Assembly (NCBI RefSeq): GCF_000190535.1
Contig: NC_015160.1
Location: forward strand, 3,038,001 to 3,102,000
Direction: 5' to 3'
DNA length: 64,000 bases
Origin: Odoribacter splanchnicus DSM 20712
GTDB lineage: Bacteria > Bacteroidota > Bacteroidia > Bacteroidales > Marinifilaceae
Shown here: positions 17,653 through 25,429 of the stretch, piece by piece
How the letters are laid out: each line of letters begins with the position of its first letter
Position numbering within the stretch: position 1 is the stretch's first letter
The notes under the pieces: model-generated
Database searches by the model: none
What the model was told of the DNA's origin: nothing
Seen by the model: the letters and a program-made list of their open reading frames with translations, nothing else
Translations under genes and position numbers: made by a program

Positions 17653-18606
17653 TTATAAAATCCGATTCGAATACATGTCTTCGAAGTTAGAAAACTTTCC
17701 GTTTATTTTCTGTGCTTCTTCTCCTTCGGGATTCAGTTCGAGTGCTTTTTTCAAATCTTCGACAGAACCGTTTTTATCTCCTTTCATCAGTTTTGCCCGT
17801 CCCCGCTCACTGTAAGCACGCGCAAATTCCGGTTTCAATTCTATCGCTTCATCGAATAGTTCGATGGCCTTATCCGGTTGTTCACGGGCAATATAAAGCG
17901 TTCCCAGTTGCAGATACGCTTGTTCGTTAAAAGGATTCAGCCCGGTCACCACTTCATAATCCTGCTCTGCAGCCTGATCGTCACCCAAAGCTTCATGCAG
18001 ACGCCCCCGGATCAAAAAAGCGTTTTCTTCTTCGGGCATCAAACCGATCACCTTTTCGATATCCTGTAATCCATCTTTATAATCCCGAGTAGACAGCATC
18101 ATCTCTGCCCTCAGCAACAATGCTTCGGCAAAATCCTCCTTTATCGTAATCGCCTGAGACAAAGAGACGATCGTTCCCAATACATCGCCAGCAGCTTTTT
18201 TAGCCTTCGCAGCCAGATAATAAGCCGAAGCATTGGTTGCATCCAAAGCAATTACCCGGTTACAATCGGCAATGGCCGCTTCATATTTTTCAGCCATAAA
18301 ATTCAGGTTGGCCCTCATTAACAAGACAGGAATATTATCAGGCTCGATATCGACCAAACGTCCTGCCGTTTCTATCGCTTCTTCCATCCGATCTTCGCGG
18401 TTATAGGCCCCGACCAAATGTTCGAGTACTTCCACATCCTCTTTCAATTTCAATGCTTCATTGAAACAACGGATAGCATAAGTATTCTTACCGATCTTCA
18501 ATGCTTTGATACCATCGTATTTCAATACATCGAAATTGCGGTTCAATTTAGTCTCTTCGGATTCATCTGTTTCTCCGAAGAATAAAGATTTCAGAAAATT
18601 AGCCAT
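17653..18606 (-). CDS. Tetratricopeptide repeat protein
   Basis: A 317-residue soluble protein made of consecutive ~34-residue TPR helical pairs, from about residue 25 to 300. Repeats are recognisable at ALKIGKNTYAIRCFNEALKL, KYEAAIADCNRVIALD, and QPDKAIELFDEAIELKPEFA with its following ARAYSERGRAKLMKG. No signal peptide, so probably a cytoplasmic scaffold for a protein complex. Partner unknown. Same strand as the PepSY-like gene and the cation transporter gene around it. Confidence 0.88.
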   Translation of the reverse strand: MANFLKSLFFGETDESEETKLNRNFDVLKYDGIKALKIGKNTYAIRCFNEALKLKEDVEVLEHLVGAYNREDRMEEAIETAGRLVDIEPDNIPVLLMRANLNFMAEKYEAAIADCNRVIALDATNASAYYLAAKAKKAAGDVLGTIVSLSQAITIKEDFAEALLLRAEMMLSTRDYKDGLQDIEKVIGLMPEEENAFLIRGRLHEALGDDQAAEQDYEVVTGLNPFNEQAYLQLGTLYIAREQPDKAIELFDEAIELKPEFARAYSERGRAKLMKGDKNGSVEDLKKALELNPEGEEAQKINGKFSNFEDMYSNRIL

Positions 18607-18680
18607 ATCGATTCAGCGTTTAATCACCATTTCATCGACAAAATTAAGCATTTTTATATTTCCTGCCAGCAAAAATAGAT

Positions 18681-19580
18681 TTAATGACAGGGTTCCTTTT
18701 GACAAGGTTGTCCGGGCAGCTCCAATTCTAAAGTAGCATGTCCGATGCCGGCCTTCTGTAACCGGCATTTTAGTTCACTTTTTATCTGTTCCATTTCTAC
18801 CATATCTGCAACGACGATATGCGCAGTCAGAGCAATTTCTGTCGTACTCAACCCCCAGATATGCATGTGATGGAAACTATCCACCCCGGGAGTAGTTGAA
18901 ATAATCTGCCCGATCCGGTCATAGCTGATTCCCTGAGGCACCCCGTCCAACGACAAACGAAGACTATCGCGCAATAATCCCCAGGTGGAATAGACGATAA
19001 AAAGAGCGATCAGTATGCCGGTCAACGGGTCCATCATATACCAGCCGGTATGCTGAATAACAATTCCCGAGACAACTACCCCGACAGAAACCAATGCGTC
19101 GGCAGCCATATGCAAATAGGCCCCTTTTACATTCAGATCTTTTTCTTTGTCTTTCACAAACAACCAGGCAGTCAGCGCATTGACCAACACTCCGACTCCG
19201 GCTACCCACGCCACGGCATCTCCATCTACCGGACGAGGATGGAATAATTTATCTATACTCTCCCCCAAAATAAATCCGACAGCGACCAACAAAATAACTG
19301 CATTCAGCAGAGAAACCAGAATCGTACTTTTCTTATAACCGTAAGTATATCTCAAAGTCGGACTCACTTTAGCCAGACGAAAAGCCAGCATGGCCAATAC
19401 CAAACTGAACACATCTCCCAGATTATGCCCGGCATCCGAAATCAATCCCAATGAATTATACCAAAAACCGGCAATAAATTCGGCAACGACAAATCCGGCA
19501 TTTAAAACAATACCTATGACAAAAGCTTTATTCAGCGAAGTAATCCCAAGGGATCGGTGGTCATGATGGTCGTGTGACAT
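18681..19580 (-). CDS. Cation diffusion facilitator (CzcD/ZitB-type zinc exporter)
   Basis: A 299-residue protein with a His-rich start (MSHDHHDHRS) and six membrane spans. The metal-site pairs are visible in span 2 (SDAGHNLGDVFSLV) and span 5 (HMAADALVSVGVVV), the HxxxD/DxxxD pattern of the CDF family. The soluble C-terminal domain of ~90 residues includes HHMHIWGLS. It exports Zn2+ or a similar divalent metal in exchange for protons. It is followed on the opposite side by a split ThrE exporter in the same direction. Confidence 0.93.
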   Translation of the reverse strand: MSHDHHDHRSLGITSLNKAFVIGIVLNAGFVVAEFIAGFWYNSLGLISDAGHNLGDVFSLVLAMLAFRLAKVSPTLRYTYGYKKSTILVSLLNAVILLVAVGFILGESIDKLFHPRPVDGDAVAWVAGVGVLVNALTAWLFVKDKEKDLNVKGAYLHMAADALVSVGVVVSGIVIQHTGWYMMDPLTGILIALFIVYSTWGLLRDSLRLSLDGVPQGISYDRIGQIISTTPGVDSFHHMHIWGLSTTEIALTAHIVVADMVEMEQIKSELKCRLQKAGIGHATLELELPGQPCQKEPCH

Positions 19581-19604
19581 ATTTTTCGATTTAAATTTGT
19601 TTCT

Positions 19605-20126
19605 TCAAGCCGACTTTTTCCGATGCAAAAGGCGGGTCATCATAAAAGATTGTTTATAAAATATAAACAAGGGCAGCGAAACTCCGATGACCAAAGCAAA
19701 CAGTACGAATAAAGCCGTCAAGCCATTCCGGAAAATTTCTACGATCAACTGTTGCAACACCAGCGGGTCGTCATTTTTCATAAAACGAATCAGAGCTAAA
19801 ATTGTTTTATAAGCATACATACCCGGAATCATAGGCAAGAGAGAAGGGAAAGAGAATACCTCGGCCGGACAATGAATCAATTTGGCGAACCACATGCTTC
19901 CCATCCCAATCGTAAAAGCAGCGATCAGGGTAGAAGAAGTAAGATCCAAAGGAGTCTGATGGAGAAGGTAGTAGCGACAAGCATGCCCAACCGCTGCCAA
20001 TAAAGCTGCTATAAAGACCGCTTTTTTCGGAGGATTCGAAATCACAGCAAAACCGATAGCGGCAATTGCAGCTAAAAAACCGTCGAACAAGACCGACAAC
20101 CCAAATTCAGTATTCATATTTATCAT
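19605..20126 (-). CDS. ThrE-type exporter, C-terminal membrane subunit (DUF3815)
   Basis: A 173-residue membrane protein with about four to five spans, matching the second half of the threonine/serine exporter ThrE. In many bacteria ThrE is a single protein; here, as in other Bacteroidetes, the halves are separate genes 8 bp apart. Conserved features include GMGSMWFAKL and the loop FSFPSLLPMIPGMYAYKTIL. Two possible ATGs lie at 20124-20126 and 20115-20117. It should act with the gene before it as one transporter of small amino acids; the substrate is inferred from the family only. Confidence 0.85.
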   Translation of the reverse strand: MINMNTEFGLSVLFDGFLAAIAAIGFAVISNPPKKAVFIAALLAAVGHACRYYLLHQTPLDLTSSTLIAAFTIGMGSMWFAKLIHCPAEVFSFPSLLPMIPGMYAYKTILALIRFMKNDDPLVLQQLIVEIFRNGLTALFVLFALVIGVSLPLFIFYKQSFMMTRLLHRKKSA

Positions 20127-20133
20127 TTCTAAA

Positions 20134-20913
20134 TTACAACACTTCTTTTCCCAGGATCAGCAAAGTCATCGACAACCCTAAGGCAATACATATAATCAAG
20201 ATAGCGGCATTGATCGCCCTGGAAAAACCGATCAGGACATGCCCTTCCAGGATATCCAGGATAGAATTGATTAAAGGAACTCCGGGGATTAAAAAAAGTA
20301 CACTCGTACCTAAAGCGACATCCTGAGTGGTACCCCAATCAGAATACACACCGAGCGCCGCAACCAGAGAAGCCACAAATGAACAAACAATAAATATCAA
20401 CATATGATTGACCTTACGGACCGTCAATTCCTGCCTGACAAAAAAACCGGTCAAAGTAGCCATCCACACTAATCCCATAGCGATCCAGTCTCCACCGAAC
20501 AAACGGCAAAAAGCAGCATTGGCAAAAGCCACCAAAATCAACACTACCCAACGCGACATACGGGGTTGCGTCGTAATTACGGCATAACGTTTTTTCAATT
20601 CGTCCAAAGGCAAATCATGATCATAGGCTTCCCAACTCAACGAGCTCAAATCGGATATCGTCCTGAAATTCAATGCCAAAGCCGGGATACGCCTTACATA
20701 AGTGCGCCGGATAGAATAATCGTCGGCATGTTTTACGGTCATGGTTATATTACGCTGAAAAATAGTCATATCCACCCCATAACCGAACGACTCGGCAATG
20801 CGATTTACATTCCTTACTACCCGCGAAGTATGGCTCCCCACACCCATCAAAGTCGTAGCGAAATCAAGTAAAAAATTAGAAAGTTCCTGAATATCGGTAT
20901 CAGCGTTCGTCAT
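20134..20913 (-). CDS. ThrE-type exporter, N-terminal subunit (DUF1212)
   Basis: About 259 residues from ATG 20911-20913 (MTNADTDIQELSNFLLDFAT). The soluble N-terminal helical domain contains the family's GVGSHTSRVVRNVNRIAESF, followed by about five membrane spans ending in INSILDILEGHVLIGFSRAI. The open frame continues upstream to 21048, but that extension would overlap the divergent phosphatase gene and lacks the family start, so I reject it. Pairs with the downstream DUF3815 gene. Confidence 0.87.
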   Translation of the reverse strand: MTNADTDIQELSNFLLDFATTLMGVGSHTSRVVRNVNRIAESFGYGVDMTIFQRNITMTVKHADDYSIRRTYVRRIPALALNFRTISDLSSLSWEAYDHDLPLDELKKRYAVITTQPRMSRWVVLILVAFANAAFCRLFGGDWIAMGLVWMATLTGFFVRQELTVRKVNHMLIFIVCSFVASLVAALGVYSDWGTTQDVALGTSVLFLIPGVPLINSILDILEGHVLIGFSRAINAAILIICIALGLSMTLLILGKEVL

Positions 20914-21069
20914 AAGGGAAGAATTAAATTTTGGAATGGCAAAATTAGAAAAACCCCCTTGTTTATGCAACCCGGAATCCGAACAATACATCCGATTGTA
21001 GCAAAATCGTAATCTGTTTGAAACAATTTTCGGGTAATCTTGCTGCAAATAAAATTCACATTTACTGTT

Positions 21070-22716
21070 ATGAAAATAAAGTTTTTTTATGGTTTGATCC
21101 TCATTCTCACTTCGCTGTCCCTCGGGGCAGAACCGGCCGAATCTTCTCTTCCGCGTCCCAAATTAGTAGTAGGCATCGTAGTCGACCAAATGCGCTGGGA
21201 TTACCTCTACCGTTATTACGACCGTTATGGAGACCGTGGATTCAAACGCTTGCTGAAAGAAGGGTTTACATGTGAAAACACTCAATTGAATTATTTACCG
21301 GCTTTCACAGCCGTCGGGCATACCTGCATTTACACCGGTTCTGTTCCCTCGGTGACCGGTATTGCAGCCAATGATTTCTATATTGAAAAGGAAAAGAAAA
21401 AGTTATACTGTACAGCCGATCCGACAGTCGAATGTGTCGGTAGCGACTCACAAGCCGGCCGGATGTCACCCCGGAATTTATGGGTAACGACAATCACCGA
21501 CGAATTACGTCTGGGTACAAATTTCCATTCTAAAGTTATCGGGATCGCTCTCAAAGACCGGGCCGCTATTCTACCGGCAGGACACACGGCAAATGCCGCT
21601 TACTGGTTCGACTACGATTCCGGCAAATGGATTACAAGTAGTTATTACACCGATAAATTACCCCGCTGGGTCGAAGATTTCAATGCCCGGGACCGAGCCT
21701 CCCAACTATTGCAACAAGACTGGAATACGTTGTATCCTATCGGGACATATAAACAAAGTACAAAAGACGATACTCCTTATGAAGCCCCATTCATAAAAGG
21801 AGAAAAACCTGTTTTTCCTATTCCGACTTCCAAATTATTGAAGACAAATGGATATAGTATGATCCGCCAAACTCCTTACGGAAATACCTTCACTTTGGAA
21901 ATGGCGAAAACAGCTGTCGAAAAAGAGGAAATGGGCCAGCGTGAAGAAACCGATTTTCTTGCTGTCAGTCTTTCGGCTACAGATTATATCGGTCATCAAT
22001 TCGGTACGAATGCCATCGAGACCGAAGACACCTATCTCCGGTTAGATCAGGATCTCGGTCTGTTCTTTGAGTTTCTCGACGAGAAAATCGGCCGGGATCA
22101 TTATACCGTTTTTCTGACAGCCGATCATGCAGCAGCCCATAATGTCGGCTTTTTACAATCCCACCGGATCCCTTCCGACAGCTGGTTATATCAAAAGGTC
22201 TTACATCGGTTGGACAGTACCTTGAACAATCGTTTCGCCGTTCAAGGCCTGGTTTATAGCCTGGATAACTATCAGGTCCATCTGGACCGTCAGCTTATTT
22301 CCCGGTTCAGGCTAGCGTATGAAACCGTAAAGTCGGCCGTCCTGGATTATCTAAACAATCTGGAAGGCATAGCCTATGCCGTAGATATGGAAAAAGTCGC
22401 AATTTCTACACTCCCTACAGGTATCAGAGAAAAAATCATCAACGGATATTGCCGGGAACGCAGCGGAGCAATACAAATCATCGTCAAACCAGGCTGGTAT
22501 GAAAGCGGGACGCCTACCCCGCAGGGAACTACTCACGGGACATGGCATTCTTATGACACTCATGTTCCCCTGCTTTTCATGGGTTGGGGAATCCGGCAAG
22601 GAGCAACCCGGCGCCTTGTCGGGCTGACAGACATAGCCCCGACTATAGCAGCATTATTGCACATACAAGCCCCTAATGGTTGTATAGGCCAACCCATTCC
22701 GGAAATATTAAAATAA
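21070..22716 (+). CDS. Secreted alkaline-phosphatase-superfamily enzyme (PafA-like)
   Basis: About 548 residues from ATG 21070, with a signal peptide (MKIKFFYGLILILTSLSLGA, then Glu). The catalytic core follows: a first metal Asp in VVGIVVDQMRWDY, the nucleophile Thr in LPAFTAVGHTCIYTGS, further metal ligands in SLSATDYIGHQFG and TADHAAAHNVG, and a last His in GTTHGTWHSYD. This is the layout of Flavobacterium PafA-type phosphate-repressible phosphomonoesterases and related phosphodiesterases. It probably releases phosphate from organic esters in the periplasm. The upstream frame to 21040 is rejected since the ATG at 21070 starts the signal peptide. Confidence 0.9.
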   Translation: MKIKFFYGLILILTSLSLGAEPAESSLPRPKLVVGIVVDQMRWDYLYRYYDRYGDRGFKRLLKEGFTCENTQLNYLPAFTAVGHTCIYTGSVPSVTGIAANDFYIEKEKKKLYCTADPTVECVGSDSQAGRMSPRNLWVTTITDELRLGTNFHSKVIGIALKDRAAILPAGHTANAAYWFDYDSGKWITSSYYTDKLPRWVEDFNARDRASQLLQQDWNTLYPIGTYKQSTKDDTPYEAPFIKGEKPVFPIPTSKLLKTNGYSMIRQTPYGNTFTLEMAKTAVEKEEMGQREETDFLAVSLSATDYIGHQFGTNAIETEDTYLRLDQDLGLFFEFLDEKIGRDHYTVFLTADHAAAHNVGFLQSHRIPSDSWLYQKVLHRLDSTLNNRFAVQGLVYSLDNYQVHLDRQLISRFRLAYETVKSAVLDYLNNLEGIAYAVDMEKVAISTLPTGIREKIINGYCRERSGAIQIIVKPGWYESGTPTPQGTTHGTWHSYDTHVPLLFMGWGIRQGATRRLVGLTDIAPTIAALLHIQAPNGCIGQPIPEILK

Positions 22717-22725
22717 TAAAAAAAC

Positions 22726-22758
22726 TTGGATTAGCATTTCATTTTTTTGTTATCTTTG
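22726..22758 (+). promoter_or_regulatory. Promoter of the orphan cobalamin-riboswitch RNA
   Basis: TTGG at 22726-22729 and TATCTTTG at 22751-22758 fit the Bacteroidetes -33 and -7 elements with a 21-bp spacer. It lies just after the phosphatase stop codon and in front of the riboswitch, so this RNA should have its own transcript starting near 22765. Confidence 0.65.
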
Positions 22759-22765
22759 TTCCATA

Positions 22766-22940
22766 CTGGTTTTCTTGTTATCATCCGGTACAAGAAATAA
22801 AAGGGAATCGGGTGAAAATCCCGGACAGTCCCGCTGCTGTAAGCTTCATAACCAGATCCGGACAATACTCCTGCCACTGTCTGCAATATGTACGACGGGA
22901 AGGCGTCCGGAGAGAAGCAAGTCAGAAGACCTGCCAGTAA
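22766..22940 (+). ncRNA. Cobalamin riboswitch without a downstream gene
   Basis: The conserved core is present in order: GGGAATCGGGTGAAAATCCC at 22802-22821, GGACAGTCCCGCTGCTGTAA just after, and the B12 box AAGTCAGAAGACCTGCC ending at about 22936. The aptamer is as complete as the nrdD one and matches it closely in these blocks. The next plus-strand gene would have to start within a few hundred bases, but none exists: queH lies there on the other strand. The RNA is closed by a terminator at ~23127. Confidence 0.93.
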
Positions 22941-23127
22941 CAGCAAACGTCTTTACTCTCGAGGATTTAGAGTGGGACACCTGCACATATATATTTACTG
23001 TACTGTTAAAAACACCGGAGATAAAAATGGTGTATGCGGAAGTATTGTATGATGTGGCCACAATACGAAAGATACAGGGTTTTTATTTGAAGGATCCGCC
23101 AGTCGCATCCTGCCGGTGTTTTTTTTT
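22941..23127 (+). ncRNA. Structured tail and terminator of the orphan riboswitch RNA
   Basis: After the B12 box there is a small hairpin (ACTCT/AGAGT near 22956-22974). A long-range stem follows, AAAAACACCGG (23008-23018) with CCGGTGTTTTT (23113-23123), ending in a T run. The 94 nt inside this stem include a second hairpin GTATTGT/ACAATAC (about 23043-23067) and a weaker GGAT/ATCC one near 23092-23110, so a multi-branched fold is likely. An in-frame ATG at 23027 opens a 58-codon frame through both terminator hairpins; I do not think it is translated. Confidence 0.6.
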
Positions 23128-23156
23128 ATGTCTTTTCGGAGCGGAGCTTTTCTGGC

Positions 23157-23191
23157 AAAAAAAGTCACAGGCCGGCTTTACCTGTGACTTT
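23157..23191 (-). terminator. Rho-independent terminator of the lepA-nadD-queH operon
   Basis: Perfect 11-bp stem AAAGTCACAGG (23161-23171) and CCTGTGACTTT (23181-23191), followed on the minus strand by a run of seven T. It lies 115 bp after the queH stop codon and ends the minus-strand operon, facing the end of the riboswitch RNA. Confidence 0.88.
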
Positions 23192-23305
23192 CGCAACTAT
23201 TAATCAATAAAACGTGACAAAATTCTGATGACACAAAGATAGGCCGGCTAAATAGACCCGGAAATCCCCGATTCTAGGTATTCCGCCTGTTTTGGTATCC
23301 CTATA

Positions 23306-23866
23306 TTAAGGTAAATCGTTATTTTGGGGCTTTCTGAAGGAGAATTCACACCCACAATATTGCTGATTATAAAAACCATTTTCGGCCAAAAGTATCTTAC
23401 GGCGTTCGCTTAAACCACCTTTACGCCAGTTCTTTTCCCAAAATTCCAGACCTTCAAAGCGAGCCGCAGCCCATTTCCCGGCTTCGGTGATTTGTTGAAG
23501 GCTCTTCCATCGCGAAGAGGCCAGTGTAGTAGTAAACAAACGAAAGCCTCTTTCATCAGCCAATTTTGCCGTGGCCAGCAACCGTATTTTGAAACACTGC
23601 AGACATCGCTTTCCCCGTTCGGGTTCATCCTCCAAGCCCGCCACGTCACTCAACCAGGCTGTATGATCATAATCCCCGTCGATAATCTCCAAACCTAATT
23701 TTTGTGCATAACGACTGCATTCGGATTTCCGGATTTCGTATTCTTCCTGTGGAAAGATATTGGGGTTGAAATAATACAAAGTCGGACGGATATCCTGAGC
23801 TAGCATCCATTCGACGATAGCAGCCGAACAAGGGGCACAACAACTATGCAACAATACATTTTCCAT
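23306..23866 (-). CDS. queH: Epoxyqueuosine reductase QueH (B12-independent)
   Basis: A 186-residue protein of the DUF208 family, which catalyses the last step of queuosine synthesis in tRNA without cobalamin (replacing the B12-dependent QueG). Visible motifs are the N-terminal HSCCAPCSAAIVEW, the middle RCLQCFKIRL and the C-terminal YCGCEFS, which supply the Cys ligands for the iron-sulfur cluster and second metal. Start ATG at 23864-23866. Last gene of a minus-strand group after lepA, nadD and an outer-membrane protein gene; 6 bp separate it from the latter. Confidence 0.93.
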   Translation of the reverse strand: MENVLLHSCCAPCSAAIVEWMLAQDIRPTLYYFNPNIFPQEEYEIRKSECSRYAQKLGLEIIDGDYDHTAWLSDVAGLEDEPERGKRCLQCFKIRLLATAKLADERGFRLFTTTLASSRWKSLQQITEAGKWAAARFEGLEFWEKNWRKGGLSERRKILLAENGFYNQQYCGCEFSFRKPQNNDLP

Positions 23867-23872
23867 TTTGAT

Positions 23873-24856
23873 CTATCTTTGTCGTCTTTTGTTTTTATAT
23901 AAGCCATGTCTGATCACTGTACGTCCGGGATGTATCAGATAGGTCAAATCGAGTAAAGGAACATAAGTCCATCCGGATTTTTCATTTATCCTGATATAGG
24001 GAATTTTACAAACAGCTGAGAGCCCGAAGTGCCTTGACACATAATAAGTAAGACGCAAATTTCCTTCTACAGCATATGCTTTTGTGAAATCAACACTATA
24101 AAAAAGGCCGTTTAAACTATAATGAAACCGGTGTCCCCAATAAGAATCAAACTGCAATCCTCCATAATAAAGCACTTTACCGTCGAGCAACTGAGTATGA
24201 TACAAGGTGTGGGCATAATCGAACGGCATTACTTCGTTATTCCCGAACCCGACATAACCCTCTATGCCCGCATGCAGGGTCAGTATTTTTTCGGCCGAAG
24301 GATCGGGACATCCCCATACTTGCGGATTCAATAACCAGGAAAACAATATTTCATGCCGCATAGCCATCCCCTGGGCCACCTGTACCGAATCCGGAACCAG
24401 TTCTTTAAAACCGGTCGACTGCAATATCTTCAAACCGGGATAAGAATAATACAACGTATGTGCTGTAGCCCAGGCAAAACGCCTGTTCCCCCACCAACGG
24501 TGTTTCAACCCGATATTAGGTAAAAAAGGTTCCTCAGCTATCCGAAAAAGGATTTCCGTACGTTTTGAGAAACCGATCCGTGTGGGATTAAAAAGACTGA
24601 TTTCTGCTGCATCCGAAGCGACAATACCTGCTGTCCCGGTATGCCAGGCAGAGATTTCCGGAAAACCTTTACTCTTTGAAGGTAATCGGCGGGGATCCCA
24701 CCGCAACTCGGTATCTTTCTGCCGGAGAGAATTTTCTTTCTTTTCTATCTGTTTTTCTGTTCTCTTCTGTTCTTTACTTTTTGCAGGAAGCACCCGTTGT
24801 GCATAAACACCTGAAGAGATTGTCCCCCATAATAATAGACAAAACAGGATTTTCAT
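23873..24856 (-). CDS. Secreted outer-membrane-type protein of unknown function
   Basis: About 327 residues from the ATG at 24854-24856, which begins a signal peptide (MKILFCLLLWGTISSGVYAQ). A charged Lys/Glu-rich stretch follows (about residues 20-50), then a long region rich in aromatic alternating strands, such as ATAHTLYYSYPGLKIL and LYYGGLQFDSYWGHRFHYSL, like a beta-barrel protein. The frame is open upstream to 25000 but that extension overlaps nadD. The ATG overlaps the nadD stop as ATGA, indicating translational coupling. I do not recognise a named family. Confidence 0.7.
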   Translation of the reverse strand: MKILFCLLLWGTISSGVYAQRVLPAKSKEQKRTEKQIEKKENSLRQKDTELRWDPRRLPSKSKGFPEISAWHTGTAGIVASDAAEISLFNPTRIGFSKRTEILFRIAEEPFLPNIGLKHRWWGNRRFAWATAHTLYYSYPGLKILQSTGFKELVPDSVQVAQGMAMRHEILFSWLLNPQVWGCPDPSAEKILTLHAGIEGYVGFGNNEVMPFDYAHTLYHTQLLDGKVLYYGGLQFDSYWGHRFHYSLNGLFYSVDFTKAYAVEGNLRLTYYVSRHFGLSAVCKIPYIRINEKSGWTYVPLLDLTYLIHPGRTVIRHGLYKNKRRQR

Positions 24857-25419
24857 TTTACGGAATAATAATTCAGGATCAAAGGCAAAGCCGGCTGAGG
24901 CACATAAGGTGAAATATCCTGCCCTTCTCCGAGCATCTCCCGGATTTCCGTCGAAGAAACATCGGCAAGAGGTGCGTCTATCAGAAATAGATTTTCCCAC
25001 ATCGAAGCGGATACCCCCTCTCCTTTACGAGGATAAACCAATATACGGTAATTTTCCACAATTTCTTTAGCATTCCGCCATTTATGAAAATCTCTCAGGT
25101 TATCCTCTCCGATGATCAAAGCAAACTCTTCCTCCGGCCATTTTTTTTTCAACAGCTGCAAAGTGGCATAAGTGTAGGAAGGCTTAGGCAAACCGAACTC
25201 GACATCACATGCCTGCATCCTTTCATCCCCACGGATCGCAGCTTTCACAATTTCCAATCTTTTTTGCTCATCCAATAAAGAACGATCGCTTTTCAATGGA
25301 TTATGAGGCGAAACGACAAACCAAATCCGCTGACAATATCCTTTGTACAACAAATACTGTGCGATCTTCAGATGACCATTGTGAATCGGGTTAAAAGACC
25401 CGAAGAATAAGCCTGTCAT
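24853..25419 (-). CDS. nadD: Nicotinate-nucleotide adenylyltransferase NadD
   Basis: About 188 residues. It makes deamido-NAD from nicotinate mononucleotide and ATP. The nucleotidyltransferase signature GLFFGSFNPIHNGHLKIAQY is at the N terminus, and the C-terminal SSTEIREMLGEGQDISPYVP holds the second family motif. I prefer the ATG at 25417-25419 (MTGLFFGSF), which matches homologues; a GTG three codons upstream, right after the lepA stop, is an alternative. Coupled to the next gene by an ATGA overlap. Confidence 0.95.
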   Translation of the reverse strand: MTGLFFGSFNPIHNGHLKIAQYLLYKGYCQRIWFVVSPHNPLKSDRSLLDEQKRLEIVKAAIRGDERMQACDVEFGLPKPSYTYATLQLLKKKWPEEEFALIIGEDNLRDFHKWRNAKEIVENYRILVYPRKGEGVSASMWENLFLIDAPLADVSSTEIREMLGEGQDISPYVPQPALPLILNYYSVK

Positions 25420-25429
25420 TCCTTTCACT

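Noticed and set aside
20914..21048. Upstream extension of the ThrE N-terminal gene
   Set aside because: It would run into the start region of the divergent phosphatase gene, and the family's own N terminus begins at 20913.
22775..23203. 142-codon frame across the orphan riboswitch region
   Set aside because: It runs through the conserved riboswitch core and both terminator hairpins; sequence conservation there is explained by RNA structure, not protein.
24857..25000. Upstream extension of the outer-membrane protein gene
   Set aside because: It is an out-of-frame reading of nadD; the ATG at 24854-24856 starts a proper signal peptide.
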